From Mycobacterium sp. 852002-51057_SCH5723018 (GTDB taxonomy: Bacteria > Actinomycetota > Actinomycetes > Mycobacteriales > Mycobacteriaceae), in NCBI RefSeq assembly GCF_001667035.1, contig NZ_LZIR01000045.1:18136-82135 (forward strand): 64,000 nucleotides of DNA, read 5' to 3'. Position numbers and translations under genes: made by a program. This document shows positions 17,880-29,056 of this stretch, one piece after another. Under the pieces are notes generated by a model. The model was not told the origin of the DNA. It made no database searches and saw only the letters and a program-made list of their open reading frames with translations. Every line of letters begins with the position of its first letter. Position 1 is the first letter of the stretch.

Positions 17880-18113
17880 ATGCCCGACGAACCATCAGCC
17901 CCCGAGCCAGGTTACGACAGCGCCGGTGTGCCGACCTTCGAATCGGTCCGCGACAAGATCGAAGCCCGGTACGCGACGGCCCAGGGCGCGACCGAGCTGG
18001 AATCCGAGACGGCCGAGGGCCGTTCCATCGAAGAGCAGTACGAAGAGCGCCAGCGCGGGGCGGCCGAGCGGTTGGCGCAGATCCGGGAGTCGATGCGCCC
18101 CGACGATCCGTAA
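17880..18113 (+). CDS. Small conserved acidic hypothetical protein
   Basis: 77 residues, very rich in Glu, Ala and Arg. It has a helical, possibly coiled-coil core (VRDKIEARYATAQG ... SIEEQYEERQRGAAERLAQI). No membrane segment or signal. Function unknown. The frame is supported by tight spacing: nine bases after the DUF6653 gene and two bases before the GTG of the next. A small gene between uvrA and the esterase is present in M. tuberculosis (Rv1638A), perhaps the same. Confidence 0.7.
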   Translation: MPDEPSAPEPGYDSAGVPTFESVRDKIEARYATAQGATELESETAEGRSIEEQYEERQRGAAERLAQIRESMRPDDP

Positions 18114-18115
18114 CC

Positions 18116-19303
18116 GTGCGCACGTTCACGATCCCCGAGCGCCGTAACCGCTTGGGGCGCAGGCATTTTCTGTCAGCGACCGACTCACCGGCGACAACGC
18201 GGGTCATCGCCGGCCTGGTCGGGCTGCATGCGACCGATCCCGCGACCCCGTACCTGTCGCTATGGGCGCGGTGTCCCGGATTTACCACCGCCGAGCTGGA
18301 GCTGGAGCTGTACGAGAAGCGCTCCGCGGTCAGGCATCTGGCGATGCGGCGAACGCTGTGGCTGGTGGTCGCCGACGACATGCCGATGATTCAGTCGGCG
18401 GCCAGCGAGCGGGTTGCCGACAACGAACACCGCAGGCTGGCCGCCGACGTGCAGAAGGCCGGCGTGGCCGCGGACGGCGACCGCTGGCTGAAGCGGGCCC
18501 GCTCCGCGGTGTTGCGCCACCTGGCTGACACCGGCCCGGCCGCCAGCACCGAACTGCGGGCCGCGCTTCCCGAACTGGCCGGCAGCTACGATCCGGCACC
18601 CGGAAAGCCTTGGGGCGGCGCCGTTCCCGTTGCCCCGCGGGTCCTGACGGTGCTCTCGGCGCGCGGCGATATCGTGCGCGGTCCCAACGACGGAGCCTGG
18701 ACCACGTCGCGCCCGCGGTGGGCCATCACCGCGCACTGGCTCACCGACCTGGGTGAGCCGGTCCCCGAACGGGAAGCGCGGGCCGAGCTGACCCGGCGCT
18801 GGCTGGCCACGTTCGGGCCCGCCACCGCCGCCGATATCAAATGGTGGTTCGGCTCCACGCTGACAGCCGCCCGAAACGCGCTGGCCGACATCGGCGCGGT
18901 GGCGGTCGACCTGCACGGCGGCCCCGGCTATGCGCTGCCCGACGACCTCGAGCCCGAGCCCGAGGCGCCACCGTGGGGCGCGCTGCTGCCGTGCCTGGAC
19001 GCCACCACGATGGGATGGTTCGGGCGCGAGTGGTATCTCGGCGACCATCGCGCCCAGGTGTTCGACCGCAACGGCAACGCAGGCCCGACGGCGTGGTGGA
19101 ACGGACGCGTTGTGGGTGGCTGGTACCAAGACGAGGGCGCCCGCGTCCGGCTGCGACTGCTCGAAGATCCGGGCCGCGACGGGCGGCGAGCCCTGCAGCG
19201 ACGAGCCGACGAACTCACCTCGTGGCTCGACGGCGTGCGGATCAGCCCCCGCTTCCCCTCTCCCCTGTCGAAAGCCGCGGGGCGCGCGGACCGCGAGACA
19301 TAA
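18116..19303 (+). CDS. Winged-helix DNA-binding domain protein (HTH_42/AlkX type)
   Basis: 395 residues. The pattern matches the HTH_42 (DUF1006) family: RNRLGRRHFL near the start, then LVGLHATDPATPYLSLWARCPGF and RRTLWLVVADDMP. In the second half come RRWLATFGPATAADIKWWFGST and the C-terminal WWNGRVVGGWYQDE. Members have three winged-helix units; some bacterial relatives are DNA glycosylases acting on bulky or interstrand lesions, which would fit the neighbouring uvrA, but identity is not certain. GTG 18116 starts two bases after the preceding stop. Codons upstream in the same frame belong to overlapping genes in other frames. Confidence 0.8.
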   Translation: MRTFTIPERRNRLGRRHFLSATDSPATTRVIAGLVGLHATDPATPYLSLWARCPGFTTAELELELYEKRSAVRHLAMRRTLWLVVADDMPMIQSAASERVADNEHRRLAADVQKAGVAADGDRWLKRARSAVLRHLADTGPAASTELRAALPELAGSYDPAPGKPWGGAVPVAPRVLTVLSARGDIVRGPNDGAWTTSRPRWAITAHWLTDLGEPVPEREARAELTRRWLATFGPATAADIKWWFGSTLTAARNALADIGAVAVDLHGGPGYALPDDLEPEPEAPPWGALLPCLDATTMGWFGREWYLGDHRAQVFDRNGNAGPTAWWNGRVVGGWYQDEGARVRLRLLEDPGRDGRRALQRRADELTSWLDGVRISPRFPSPLSKAAGRADRET

Positions 19304-19364
19304 ACTGCTGCACCGCATTTCGGCGTGTCGTGTGCCAGGTTTATGTGTCGCGACGAAGCGCCGC

Positions 19365-22283
19365 TCAGGCGGTGACTTTGCGCCGCCCGTTCCGGCGCTG
19401 CGGCGCGGGGGCACGACCGACGACCTCGGCGAGGAACTTCCCGGTGTAGCTCTCGGGCACCGCGGCGATGTCCTCCGGGGTGCCTTCGGCGACAATGGTT
19501 CCGCCCTCGGCGCCGCCCTCCGGACCCATGTCGACGACCCAGTCCGAGGTCTTGATCACGTCCAGGTTGTGCTCGATGACGATGACCGTATTGCCTTTGT
19601 CGACAAGGCCATTGATGACCTTCAGCAGCTTGCGGATGTCGTCGAAATGCAGCCCGGTGGTGGGCTCGTCGAGGATGTAGATGGTCCGCCCGGTCGAGCG
19701 CTTCTGCAGTTCGGCGGCCAGCTTGACGCGCTGCGCCTCGCCGCCGGACAGCGTCGGCGCCGGCTGGCCCAGCCGGACGTAGCCCAGCCCCACGTCGACG
19801 AGCGTGCGCAGGTAGCGGTGAATGCCGGTGATCGGCTCGAAGAACTCCGCCGCCTCCTCGATCGACATGTCCAGCACTTCGGCGATGGTCTTGCCTTTGT
19901 AGTGGACCTCGAGGGTTTCCCGGTTGTAGCGGTCGCCGTGGCAGACCTCGCACGGCACGTACACGTCGGGCAGGAAATTCATCTCGATCTTGATCGTGCC
20001 GTCGCCCGTGCACGCCTCGCAGCGACCGCCCTTGACGTTGAACGAGAACCGACCCGGTTGGTAGCCACGGACTTTGGCCTCGGTGGTGGCCGCGAACAGG
20101 GTGCGGATCTTGTCGAACACCCCGGTGTAGGTGGCCGGGTTGGACCGCGGCGTGCGGCCGATCGGCGATTGGTCGACCCGCACCAGCTTGTCCAGGTGGT
20201 CCAGCCCGGTGACCCGGGTGTGCCGCCCCGGGACCTGCCGGGCGCCATTGAGCCGGTTGGCCAGCACCGCGGCCAGGATGTCGTTCACCAGCGTCGACTT
20301 GCCGGAGCCCGACACCCCCGTCACCGAGGTCAGCACGCCGAGCGGGAACGACACGTCGATGCCGCGCAGATTGTGCTCGCGGGCGCCGACGACGGTGAGC
20401 TGACGGCGCCGGTCGACGGGGCGCCGGATCGCCGGGAGCTCGATGCTTTCCTTGCCCGACAGGTAGGCGCCGGTGATCGAGTCCTTGTTGGCCAGCAGGT
20501 CGGCGTAGGTGCCGCTGTGCACGATCTCGCCGCCGTGCTCGCCGGCCCTCGGGCCGATGTCGACGATCCAGTCGGCGTGGGCGATGGTGTCCTCGTCGTG
20601 CTCGACGACGATCAGCGTGTTGCCCAAATCCCTTAGCCGGGTGAGGGTTTCGATGAGCCGACGGTTGTCGCGCTGGTGTAGCCCGATGGAGGGCTCGTCG
20701 AGCACGTAGAGCACACCCACCAGGCCCGACCCGATCTGGGTGGCCAGCCGGATGCGTTGGGCCTCACCGCCGGACAGCGTGGCCGCGGCGCGCGACAGCG
20801 ACAGGTAGTCCAGGCCCACGTCGAGCAAAAAGCCGAGCCGCGACTGGATTTCCTTGAGCACCTGCCCGGCGATCGCCTGCTCGCGCGGCCCCAGTGTGAG
20901 CGCGTTCAGGAAATCCGAGCAGTCCGCGATGGACAGCTCCGACACTTCGGCAATGGACTTCGCGCCGCGCTGCCCCTTAGAACCCCCTGCCAGCGTCACG
21001 GCCAGGATCTCCGGCTTGAGCCGGGTGCCCTCACACACCGGGCAGGGCACGTCGCGCATGAAGCCCTCGTAGCGTTCCTTCATCTGCTCGGATTCGGTCT
21101 GGGCCATCTTGCGCTGCAGGAACGCCAGCACGCCCTCGAAATCGGCGTAGTAGGACCGGGTGCGGCCGTACCGGTTGCGGTACCGCACATGCACCTGATG
21201 GTCGGATCCCTCGAGGATCGCCTTGCGCGCCTTGGCCGGCAGCTTCCGCCACGGCGTATCGACATTGAATCCCAGCTCGTCGCCGAGGCCTGCCATCATC
21301 CGGGTGAAGTACTCCGCGGTGTGACCGTTCGACCACGGCGCCACCGCCCCCTCGGCCAGCGTGAGCTCCGGATCGGGCACCACCAGGTCGGGGTCGACCT
21401 CCTTGCGGATGCCCAGGCCGGTGCATTCGGGGCACGCGCCGTAGGGCGAGTTGAACGAGAACGACCGCGGTTCCAGGTCGTCGACGGCCAGCGCGTGCCC
21501 GTTGGGGCAGGCCAGCTTCTCGGAGAACCGCTGCTCCCGGTGATGATCGGGCTCATGAGCTCCGTGATCCGGGAACTCCAGCACCACGATGCCGTCGGCC
21601 AGGTTCAGCGCGGTCTCCACCGAGTCGGTGAGCCGCTGCTTGGCGGAGGCCTTGACGGTGAGGCGGTCCACCACCACCTCGATGTCGTGCTTCTCCTGCT
21701 TCTTCAGCTTCGGCGGGTCCGTCAGGGAATGCACCACGCCGTCGACCCGCACCCGGCTGTAACCCTGCGCGTTGAGCTTCTCGAACAGGTCGGCGAACTC
21801 GCCCTTGCGGGTGCGCACCACCGGGGCGAGCACCAGGAAGCGGGTGCCTTCGGGCATCGCCAGCACCTGGTCGACGATTTGCTGCGGCGTCTGGCGGGCG
21901 ATCCGCTCACCGCAGACCGGGCAGTGCGGCGTGCCCGCGCGGGCGTAGAGCAGCCGCAGATAGTCGTACACCTCGGTGATGGTCCCGACGGTCGACCGCG
22001 GGTTGCGGTTGGTCGACTTCTGGTCGATCGACACGGCCGGGGACAGGCCCTCGATGAAGTCGACGTCCGGCTTGTCCATCTGCCCCAGGAATTGGCGGGC
22101 GTAGGCCGACAGCGACTCCACGTAGCGACGCTGCCCCTCGGCGAAGATCGTGTCGAAGGCCAGCGACGACTTGCCCGACCCCGATAGCCCCGTGAAGACG
22201 ATCAGCGAGTCGCGCGGCAGGTCGAGGTCGACGCCCCGCAGGTTGTGCTCGCGGGCGCCCTTGACGATCAGGCGGTCAGCCAC
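19365..22283 (-). CDS. uvrA: Excinuclease ABC subunit A
   Basis: UvrA is the damage-sensing ATPase of nucleotide excision repair and loads UvrB. 972 residues, the usual length. Walker A motifs are [12 protein letters not shown] (N-terminal) and [12 protein letters not shown] (C-terminal). Two ABC signatures LSGGEAQR and two zinc modules are visible (CPNGHA...CPEC and CEAC...CEVC), plus CPVCGER. GTG at 22283 is chosen because AAAGAGGG precedes it and the protein then begins [16 protein letters not shown]. The gene is convergent with the winged-helix gene and divergent from the metallo-hydrolase gene. Confidence 0.98.
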   Translation of the reverse strand: MADRLIVKGAREHNLRGVDLDLPRDSLIVFTGLSGSGKSSLAFDTIFAEGQRRYVESLSAYARQFLGQMDKPDVDFIEGLSPAVSIDQKSTNRNPRSTVGTITEVYDYLRLLYARAGTPHCPVCGERIARQTPQQIVDQVLAMPEGTRFLVLAPVVRTRKGEFADLFEKLNAQGYSRVRVDGVVHSLTDPPKLKKQEKHDIEVVVDRLTVKASAKQRLTDSVETALNLADGIVVLEFPDHGAHEPDHHREQRFSEKLACPNGHALAVDDLEPRSFSFNSPYGACPECTGLGIRKEVDPDLVVPDPELTLAEGAVAPWSNGHTAEYFTRMMAGLGDELGFNVDTPWRKLPAKARKAILEGSDHQVHVRYRNRYGRTRSYYADFEGVLAFLQRKMAQTESEQMKERYEGFMRDVPCPVCEGTRLKPEILAVTLAGGSKGQRGAKSIAEVSELSIADCSDFLNALTLGPREQAIAGQVLKEIQSRLGFLLDVGLDYLSLSRAAATLSGGEAQRIRLATQIGSGLVGVLYVLDEPSIGLHQRDNRRLIETLTRLRDLGNTLIVVEHDEDTIAHADWIVDIGPRAGEHGGEIVHSGTYADLLANKDSITGAYLSGKESIELPAIRRPVDRRRQLTVVGAREHNLRGIDVSFPLGVLTSVTGVSGSGKSTLVNDILAAVLANRLNGARQVPGRHTRVTGLDHLDKLVRVDQSPIGRTPRSNPATYTGVFDKIRTLFAATTEAKVRGYQPGRFSFNVKGGRCEACTGDGTIKIEMNFLPDVYVPCEVCHGDRYNRETLEVHYKGKTIAEVLDMSIEEAAEFFEPITGIHRYLRTLVDVGLGYVRLGQPAPTLSGGEAQRVKLAAELQKRSTGRTIYILDEPTTGLHFDDIRKLLKVINGLVDKGNTVIVIEHNLDVIKTSDWVVDMGPEGGAEGGTIVAEGTPEDIAAVPESYTGKFLAEVVGRAPAPQRRNGRRKVTA

Positions 22284-22394
22284 GCTGCCCTCTTTCGGTG
22301 AATTCTTTACGTTTTGCAGCGGATGTTGCGCACCGCGCATTCCATGCTATGTGCCCGTACCGACAGGCAATTGCGGACCAGTAACGTGGCCGCT

Positions 22395-23090
22395 ATGACG
22401 GCATCGGATACGCCCGCTGACGGGTTGGCCAACTACACCGGACATGTCGAACCTGGCACCGCGGCCCGCCGGACCCTACCCGGCGCCACGATTCTAAAGG
22501 CGTCGGTGGGCCCGATGGACAACAACGCCTATCTGGTGACATGTTCCGCGACCGGAGAAACGTTGCTGATCGACGCCGCCAACGACGCCGACGTCCTGGT
22601 CGACCTGATCCGGCGTTACGCGCCGAAGCTGTCGCTGATCGTGACCAGCCATCAGCACTTCGACCACTGGCAGGCGCTGGAAGCCGTCGCCGCCGCCACC
22701 GGCGCGCCGACCGCCGCCAGCGAGAGCGACGCCGAACCGCTGCCCGTCAAACCGGACCGTTTGCTGGCGGGCGGCGACACCGTGCAGATCGGCGAGCTGA
22801 ACTTCGACGTCATCCATCTGCGCGGGCACACTCCCGGGTCGATCGCGCTGGCTCTCGACGGGCCGGCGACCGGCGGCGTCACGCAATTGTTCACCGGCGA
22901 TTGCCTGTTTCCGGGCGGCGTCGGCAAAACCTGGCAGCCAGGGCATTTCGCCCAGCTGATTGACGACGTCACCACCCGGGTGTTCGACGTCTACGACGAC
23001 TCGACCATGATCTACCCCGGCCACGGGGACGACACCGTACTGGGCGCCGAGCGCCCCCACCTGAGCGAATGGCGCGAGCGCGGCTGGTAG
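22395..23090 (+). CDS. MBL-fold metallo-hydrolase (Rv1637c type)
   Basis: About 231 residues. The metal-binding signature is TSHQHFDHWQAL (HxHxDH). Further ligands lie in HLRGHTPGSIA, FTGDCLF and YPGHGDD. This is the glyoxalase-II-like hydrolase group; the substrate is unknown. ATG 22395 is taken as start. The frame is open upstream to 22314, so the annotated length could be up to 258. It is divergent from uvrA and ends seven bases from the convergent universal stress gene. Confidence 0.88.
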   Translation: MTASDTPADGLANYTGHVEPGTAARRTLPGATILKASVGPMDNNAYLVTCSATGETLLIDAANDADVLVDLIRRYAPKLSLIVTSHQHFDHWQALEAVAAATGAPTAASESDAEPLPVKPDRLLAGGDTVQIGELNFDVIHLRGHTPGSIALALDGPATGGVTQLFTGDCLFPGGVGKTWQPGHFAQLIDDVTTRVFDVYDDSTMIYPGHGDDTVLGAERPHLSEWRERGW

Positions 23091-23097
23091 GCGCGGG

Positions 23098-23541
23098 CTA
23101 GCTGGTGGTGTGCACGATCAGCACGTCGACCTTGGCCCGACGTGAGACGTTGGCCGGCACCGATCCCAGCAACCGGCCCGCGATCGTGCTCAGCCCGACG
23201 TTGCCGACAACCAGCAGGTCGGCTTTTTCGTCCTCGGCCAGTTTGACCAGCGCGTCGACGGGAGCGCCGACGATCGACCGCTCCTCCACGTTCTTGGCGC
23301 CCGCGTTATGCGCCCGCTCCTTGGCGTCCTGCAGGATCGCGTAAATCGGCGCGGTGCCCGACACCTTGTAGCTTTCGTCCCGCAGCGCGTCGGCCGCCCG
23401 GGTGTCCTCGTGCTGGGGCAGGTAGGCCGATGCGATGATCAGCTTGCTGTCGGCCCCGGCGATCTGCGCTGCCCGGTCCACCGCACGAAACGACGAATCC
23501 GAGCCGTCGGTCCCGACCACCACGGTCCGATAGGCGCCCAT
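23098..23541 (-). CDS. Universal stress protein (Rv1636/TB15.3 type, cAMP-binding family)
   Basis: 147 residues, a single UspA domain. VVVGTDGSDSSFRAVDRAA starts the fold. The nucleotide-binding end is VVGNVGLSTIAGRLLGSVPANVSRRAKVDVLIV, that is GxxGxxxRxxGS-like. Mycobacterial orthologues have been shown to bind cAMP, so it may link to the adenylate cyclase at 47.6 kb; this link is inference. ATG 23541 follows GGGAGGG. It stands alone between convergent and divergent neighbours. Confidence 0.93.
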   Translation of the reverse strand: MGAYRTVVVGTDGSDSSFRAVDRAAQIAGADSKLIIASAYLPQHEDTRAADALRDESYKVSGTAPIYAILQDAKERAHNAGAKNVEERSIVGAPVDALVKLAEDEKADLLVVGNVGLSTIAGRLLGSVPANVSRRAKVDVLIVHTTS

Positions 23542-23791
23542 TTTACCCTCCCAGTGTCGGTTGCTGCCAACCCAAGACACTATCGCCTTGGCGGATAAAG
23601 ATCCGTCAGATTAACCACACATCCGCGGCGTGGCGCAACCCGCATTTGCCCGGCCACGCTGCGGCAACGTGCGATTTTCCGGCCGAGGATGCGGTCGGAT
23701 GCCGACGCCCACGGCGGAAAGCGTTGCATCGCGAACCTTTTCGCGGACCGGTGAGCCGGTTCATCCGGCGCGCCCTACAGTGACAAGCATT

Positions 23792-25366
23792 ATGGCCATG
23801 CCCACCGTTGAACAGCGGGCCGCCGGGGTCGCCGCCGGGCCAGCACCCGCGCGCCCGCGTGGCGGGCTGCTCGATCCGTGGGCTATCGCCGTGCTCGCCG
23901 CCGTCATCAGCGGCGCCTGGGCCTGCCGGCCGTCGTTGTGGTTCGACGAGGGCGCCACCATTTCGGCTTCGGCCAGCAGGACCTTGCCCGAGCTGTGGAA
24001 ACTGCTCGGCCACATCGACGCCGTCCACGGGCTGTATTACCTGCTCATGCACGGTTGGTTCGCGTTATTTCCGCCGACCGAATTCTGGACGCGGGCGCCC
24101 AGCGCGCTGGCGATCGGCGCGGCGGCGGGCGGCGTCGTGGTGTTCACCAAGCAGTTCGTCGCGGGACGTACCACCGCGGTGTGCGCGGGCGCCGTCTTCG
24201 CTATCCTGCCGCGGACCACCTGGGCGGGCATGGAAGCGCGTTCCTATGCCTTCGCGGCCGCCGCGGCCATCTGGCTCACCGTGCTGTTCGTCACGGCCGT
24301 CCGGCGCAACCGGCCGCGGTGGTGGCTGTCCTACGCGCTGGCGTTGATGGTGTCGATCCTGCTGAGCCTCAACCTCATCCTGTTGGTGGTCGTGTACGCC
24401 GTGATGCTGCCGCTGCTGGCCCCGGCGGGTGCACGCAGGTCTCCGGTCGTCCGGTGGGCCATCAGCTCGGCCGTCGCCGCCGCGGCCATGACCCCGTTCA
24501 TCGTGTTCGCCCACGGCCAGGTGTGGCAGGTCAACTGGATTTTCCCGGTCAGCTGGCATTACGCCTTCGATATCGTCCTGCGGCAGTATTTCGACCACAG
24601 CGTCCCGTTCGCGATCCTGACCGCCGTCCTGATCGTCGTGGCGGTCGCTGCCCGGCTGAAGGGCGCGCGCGCCCCGGCGCGCGACACCCGCCGCCTGTTG
24701 ATCAGCTGCGCGGCGTGGATCGTCGTCCCCACCACCCTCGTCGTCGTCTACTCGGCCGTCAGCGAACCGATCTACTTCCCGCGCTACCTGATCCTCACCA
24801 CGCCCGCGGTGGCCGTCGTCATGGCCGTGTGCATCGTCACCGTCGCCCGCAAGCCGTGGCCCGTCGCCGGCGTCGTGTTGCTGTTCGCCGCTGCCGCGCT
24901 GCCGAACTACCTCTTCATCCAGCGCTGGCCGTATGCCAAGGAGGGTTGGGATTACAGCCAGGTCGCCGACCTGATCAGCTCCCATGCGGCGCCCGGTGAC
25001 TGCCTGATGGTGGACAACACCGTGCCGTGGCGACCGGGACCGATTCGCGCCGTGCTGGCCACGCGGCCCGGGGCGTTCCGGTCGCTGATCGACGTCGAAC
25101 GCGGCGCTTACGGACCCAAGGCCGGTTGGCTGTGGGACGGCCACGTCGCCGTGTGGCTGACGACGGCCACGATCAACAAGTGCACGACCATCTGGACCAT
25201 CACCGATCACGACAAGTCGCTGCCGGATCATCAAGTGGGGCAATCGTTGCCGCCGGGAACCGCCTTCGGTCGCGCCCCGGCGTACCGGTTCCCGAGCTAC
25301 CTGGGCTTCCGCATCGTGGAGCGCTGGCAATTCCACTACTCCCAGGTCCTCAAGTCGACGCGCTGA
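23792..25366 (+). CDS. capA: Polyprenyl-phosphate-mannose mannosyltransferase, lipoarabinomannan capping (CapA)
   Basis: GT-C family integral membrane glycosyltransferase, 524 residues with ~10 hydrophobic segments. The first extracytoplasmic loop has the acidic signature WFDEGATIS expected of GT-C enzymes. The C-terminal ~130 residues are soluble and face outside. The M. tuberculosis orthologue (Rv1635c) adds the first mannose to the arabinan ends of lipoarabinomannan. The same place beside the Rv1636 and Rv1634 counterparts supports the call. ATG 23792 is chosen over ATG 23630 or other upstream in-frame codons, which encode low-quality sequence. Confidence 0.88.
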   Translation: MAMPTVEQRAAGVAAGPAPARPRGGLLDPWAIAVLAAVISGAWACRPSLWFDEGATISASASRTLPELWKLLGHIDAVHGLYYLLMHGWFALFPPTEFWTRAPSALAIGAAAGGVVVFTKQFVAGRTTAVCAGAVFAILPRTTWAGMEARSYAFAAAAAIWLTVLFVTAVRRNRPRWWLSYALALMVSILLSLNLILLVVVYAVMLPLLAPAGARRSPVVRWAISSAVAAAAMTPFIVFAHGQVWQVNWIFPVSWHYAFDIVLRQYFDHSVPFAILTAVLIVVAVAARLKGARAPARDTRRLLISCAAWIVVPTTLVVVYSAVSEPIYFPRYLILTTPAVAVVMAVCIVTVARKPWPVAGVVLLFAAAALPNYLFIQRWPYAKEGWDYSQVADLISSHAAPGDCLMVDNTVPWRPGPIRAVLATRPGAFRSLIDVERGAYGPKAGWLWDGHVAVWLTTATINKCTTIWTITDHDKSLPDHQVGQSLPPGTAFGRAPAYRFPSYLGFRIVERWQFHYSQVLKSTR

Positions 25367-25388
25367 CCGACGAGGAACCGGATTGACC

Positions 25389-26786
25389 TCAGCGATCGCC
25401 GCGAACCGCGCCGTACGAAGCCACGACACCAGCCACGCTCAACGCGGTGAACACGGTGAACAACCAGCGGGCCGCCGTCACGCCGCCGCCCTGGGCCGTG
25501 TTGACAACGACGCCGGCCAAACCGGCGCCGAACGCGGCGGAGATCAGCTGCACGGTGTTGATCGCCGCGGCCGCCGCGCCGCCTTCGGCCGGGTCGTTGA
25601 CGGAATCCATTGCGCGCACCGATAAATGGGGCCAGGCCATCCCGATCCCGATTCCGGCCACCAGCAGCGCGAGCGCCCACAGCGCGACGATCCCGGCTGA
25701 GGCGTTGTCACGCTGGGTGAGCGCGCCCAGCGCCAGGCCCGATGCCACCACCACCGGCGCCGTCGCGATCACCCGGCCGATCGCTCGGGGGTTTTCCAGC
25801 GACGCGCTGACGATCTCGGAGACCGTCCACCCGACCGCCAGCGCCGCACCCAGGAACCCGGCCGCCACCGGCGTCAGGTGCGCCAACTGCTGACCGAACA
25901 GCGGGACGTAGGTGTCCACCATCGCGCCGATCATCAACACGCCCATGGTCAGATAAATCCACTTCAGCGGCCCGGCACCAAACACGCTGGGCGGCAACAC
26001 CGCCGCGCGCATCCGCCAGTCGACCACCGCGAACAATCCGAGGAGGACGATGCCGGCGGCCAGCAGTCCGGCGGTCGCCAGGCCGTTGTGCGGGATCTGG
26101 GCGATGCTGACCGCCAGCGTGGCGGCGCCGATCAGCACCAGTGACCAGACCGGCACCTTCATCGCAGGTGGCTCCGCACCGGGGTCGGCCCGGCCGGCGG
26201 GCAGCGCGATCGGCACCAGGACGGCCATCAGCGCGGTCAGAATCGCCATCGCGACGAAGGACCATCGCCACAACCCGAACTGCGCGAACAGGCCACCCGT
26301 CGCCGGTCCGACCACCGTGGCGACGCCCCACATCGCGGACACCAGCGCCGAGGCCCTGGTCCACAGCGAGCGCGGCAGCGCCATGTTGATGACCGCATAG
26401 CCGAGGCCGGCGATCAGGCCGCCGCCGACGCCTTGCAGAGCGCGCGCCGCGATCAGGGTGTGCATGTTGGGAGCCACCCCGCATGCCAAAGTTGCGGCGC
26501 CGAACAGAGCCAGTCCAATCAGATACGACGAACGGGCCCCGACGCGGACGAGCAGCGGATGGACCATGGTCGCCGCGACCACCGACCCGACCAGGTAGAG
26601 CGTCATCACCCAGGCGTAGAGGCGGCTGCCGCCGATCTCGGCGACCGTGTTCGGCAGCAGGCTGATGGTCAGGAACTCATTGGTGGCGTACAGCGCGACG
26701 CCGCCGGCCAGCACGACCGACGTCCCCAGATACTTGGCGCCCAGCAGCTCGCGCCAGCTGCCGGTCGTGGCGGCGGCGTGCGTCAC
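25389..26786 (-). CDS. MFS drug-efflux transporter (Rv1634 type)
   Basis: 465 residues with about 14 hydrophobic segments, typical of the DHA2 proton-antiporter group. Motif A-like [13 protein letters not shown] follows helix 2; motif C-like [18 protein letters not shown] ends helix 5. The GTG at 26786 overlaps the uvrB stop codon as GTGA, so it is translationally coupled to uvrB and co-transcribed. Substrates are unknown for this protein; the M. tuberculosis relative is reported as a drug efflux pump. Confidence 0.9.
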   Translation of the reverse strand: MTHAAATTGSWRELLGAKYLGTSVVLAGGVALYATNEFLTISLLPNTVAEIGGSRLYAWVMTLYLVGSVVAATMVHPLLVRVGARSSYLIGLALFGAATLACGVAPNMHTLIAARALQGVGGGLIAGLGYAVINMALPRSLWTRASALVSAMWGVATVVGPATGGLFAQFGLWRWSFVAMAILTALMAVLVPIALPAGRADPGAEPPAMKVPVWSLVLIGAATLAVSIAQIPHNGLATAGLLAAGIVLLGLFAVVDWRMRAAVLPPSVFGAGPLKWIYLTMGVLMIGAMVDTYVPLFGQQLAHLTPVAAGFLGAALAVGWTVSEIVSASLENPRAIGRVIATAPVVVASGLALGALTQRDNASAGIVALWALALLVAGIGIGMAWPHLSVRAMDSVNDPAEGGAAAAAINTVQLISAAFGAGLAGVVVNTAQGGGVTAARWLFTVFTALSVAGVVASYGAVRGDR

Positions 26787-28942
26787 TTCAGGCCGGCGGC
26801 GTCCATTCCCCGCAGTTCCTTCTTGAGGTCGGCGATCTCGTCGCGGAACCGCGCCGCCAGCTCGAACTGCAAGTCGCGCGCGGCGGCCATCATCTGCGCG
26901 GTGAGGTCCTTGATCAGGTCGGCCAGCTCCGCGCGCGGCATGCTGGTGACGTCGCGGCCCTCGAACACTCCCGCGCTGACGGCACGCCCGGGCTCGCCCT
27001 GGGCGCGCCGGCCGCGGGAGGCGTTGCGTCCCGACCCGCCGATCTCGACGGTTTCGCTGTCGTCGGCCTCGCGATAGACCTGGTCGAGGATGTCGGCGAT
27101 CTTCTTGCGCAGCGGCTTGGGGTCGATGCCGTGGGCCTGGTTGTAGGCGACCTGCTTCGCGCGGCGCCGCTCGGTCTCGTCGATGGCCTCCTTCATCGAG
27201 TCGGTCATCGAGTCGGCGTACATGTGCACTTCGCCGGACACGTTGCGGGCGGCGCGGCCGATGGTCTGGATCAGGCTGCGGGTCGAACGCAGGAAGCCCT
27301 CCTTGTCGGCGTCGAGGATCGACACCAGCGACACCTCGGGCAAGTCGAGGCCCTCGCGCAGCAGGTTGATACCGACCAGCACGTCGTACTCGCCGAGCCG
27401 CAGCTGGCGCAGCAGCTCCACCCGGCGCAGCGTGTCGACCTCCGAGTGCAGGTAGCGCACCCGGATGCCCATCTCCAGCAGGTAGTCGGTGAGGTCCTCC
27501 GCCATCTTCTTGGTCAGCGTCGTCACCAGCACCCGTTCGTCGGCGTCGGCGCGCTTGCGGATCTCGCCGATCAGGTCGTCGATCTGCCCCTTGGTCGGCT
27601 TGACCACCACCTTGGGGTCAACCAGGCCGGTCGGGCGGATCACCTGCTCGACGAACTCGCCGCCGGACTGGCTGAGTTCGTAGGGGCCCGGGGTAGCCGA
27701 CAGGTACACCGTCTGCCCGATCCGGTTGGCGAACTCTTCCCAGGTCAGCGGGCGATTGTCGCACGCCGATGGCAGCCGGAACCCGTAGTCGACGAGGTTG
27801 CGCTTGCGGGACATGTCGCCCTCGTACATGCCGCCGATCTGCGGCACGGTGACGTGCGACTCGTCGATGACCAGCAGGAAGTCCTCAGGGAAGTAGTCGA
27901 GCAGGGTCGCCGGCGGCGAGCCGGGCCCCCGGCCGTCGATGTGCCGGGAGTAGTTCTCGATGCCGGAGCAGAACCCGACCTGACGCATCATCTCGATGTC
28001 GTAGTTGGTGCGCATCCGCAGCCGCTGGGCCTCCAGCAGCTTGCCCTGGCGCTCGAACTCGGCGAGCCGCTCGGCGAGCTCTTCCTCGATGGTGGAGATC
28101 GCGTGGGCCATCCGCTCGGGGCCGGCCACATAGTGGGTCGCCGGGAAGATCCGCAGCGAGTCGACCTGGCGGATCACCTCACCGGTCAGGGGGTGCAGGT
28201 AGTACAGCGCCTCGATCTCGTCGCCGAAGAACTCGATGCGCACCGCCAGCTCTTCGTAGGACGGGATGATCTCCACGGTGTCGCCGCGCACCCGAAACGA
28301 ACCGCGGGTGAAGGACAGGTCGTTGCGGGTGTATTGCACGTCGACCAACAGGCGCAGCAACCCGTCGCGGGGCACCTCGATGCCGACTCGCAGTTCGACG
28401 GAGCGGTCCAGGTAGGACTGCGGCGTGCCCAGGCCGTAGATGCACGATACCGAGGCCACCACCACCACGTCGCGGCGCGACAGCAGCGACGACGTGGCGG
28501 AGTGCCGCAGCCGCTCCACGTCGTCGTTGATCGAGCTGTCCTTCTCGATGTAGGTGTCGGTCTGCGCGATGTACGCCTCGGGCTGGTAGTAGTCGTAGTA
28601 CGACACGAAGTACTCGACGGCGTTGTGCGGCAACATCTCTCGCAGCTCGTTGGCGATCTGCGCGGCCAGCGTCTTGTTGGGCTCCATCACCAGGGTGGGC
28701 CGCTGCAGGCGCTCGATCAGCCACGCGGTGGTGGCCGACTTGCCGGTGCCCGTGGCGCCCAGCAGCACGACGTCGCGCTCCCCCGCCCTGATGCGCCGTT
28801 CCAGTTCTTCGATGGCCGCGGGCTGGTCGCCGGCTGGGTCGTGCGGGCTGACGACCTCGAAACGGCCGCCGGCGCGCACGACCTCGTCGACGGCGCGGTA
28901 TTCCGAGTGTGCGACTACCGGATGTTCAGTGGCGAAAGCCAT
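26783..28942 (-). CDS. uvrB: Excinuclease ABC subunit B
   Basis: DNA-damage verification helicase of nucleotide excision repair. 719 residues. Walker [14 protein letters not shown], the beta-hairpin [11 protein letters not shown], the DEAD-type box VIDESHVT, helicase motifs [15 protein letters not shown] and QTIGRAARN, and the C-terminal UvrC-binding UVR motif ([17 protein letters not shown]) are all present. ATG 28942 begins [18 protein letters not shown]. The frame is open to 29035, but that extension crosses a palindromic repeat and is not likely to be coding. The MFS gene overlaps its 3' end by four bases. Confidence 0.97.
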   Translation of the reverse strand: MAFATEHPVVAHSEYRAVDEVVRAGGRFEVVSPHDPAGDQPAAIEELERRIRAGERDVVLLGATGTGKSATTAWLIERLQRPTLVMEPNKTLAAQIANELREMLPHNAVEYFVSYYDYYQPEAYIAQTDTYIEKDSSINDDVERLRHSATSSLLSRRDVVVVASVSCIYGLGTPQSYLDRSVELRVGIEVPRDGLLRLLVDVQYTRNDLSFTRGSFRVRGDTVEIIPSYEELAVRIEFFGDEIEALYYLHPLTGEVIRQVDSLRIFPATHYVAGPERMAHAISTIEEELAERLAEFERQGKLLEAQRLRMRTNYDIEMMRQVGFCSGIENYSRHIDGRGPGSPPATLLDYFPEDFLLVIDESHVTVPQIGGMYEGDMSRKRNLVDYGFRLPSACDNRPLTWEEFANRIGQTVYLSATPGPYELSQSGGEFVEQVIRPTGLVDPKVVVKPTKGQIDDLIGEIRKRADADERVLVTTLTKKMAEDLTDYLLEMGIRVRYLHSEVDTLRRVELLRQLRLGEYDVLVGINLLREGLDLPEVSLVSILDADKEGFLRSTRSLIQTIGRAARNVSGEVHMYADSMTDSMKEAIDETERRRAKQVAYNQAHGIDPKPLRKKIADILDQVYREADDSETVEIGGSGRNASRGRRAQGEPGRAVSAGVFEGRDVTSMPRAELADLIKDLTAQMMAAARDLQFELAARFRDEIADLKKELRGMDAAGLK

Positions 28943-28980
28943 GCCACCAGGGTAGAGGCCCGCACCGACAAGCGGTGGTG

Positions 28981-29042
28981 CGCGAGCGTGCGCAGAATGA
29001 CACGCCACACGGCGTGTCGGCGTACCAACGCGCACGCTCGCG
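28981..29042. repeat. Intergenic palindromic repeat (copy 1)
   Basis: A 62-base element with perfect 13-bp ends CGCGAGCGTGCGC / GCGCACGCTCGCG and an inner perfect 7-bp stem ACACGCC / GGCGTGT. A diverged copy lies at 46170-46232. It sits between the kinase 3' end (minus strand) and uvrB. It could act as a terminator-like structure for the kinase transcript, or be a mobile palindromic unit. Confidence 0.7.
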
Positions 29043-29056
29043 GCAACGAAAGCCCA

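Noticed and set aside
17303..18115. Long N-terminal extension of the winged-helix gene
   Set aside because: It overlaps two better genes in other frames and is Arg/Pro-rich; the family-like sequence starts at GTG 18116.
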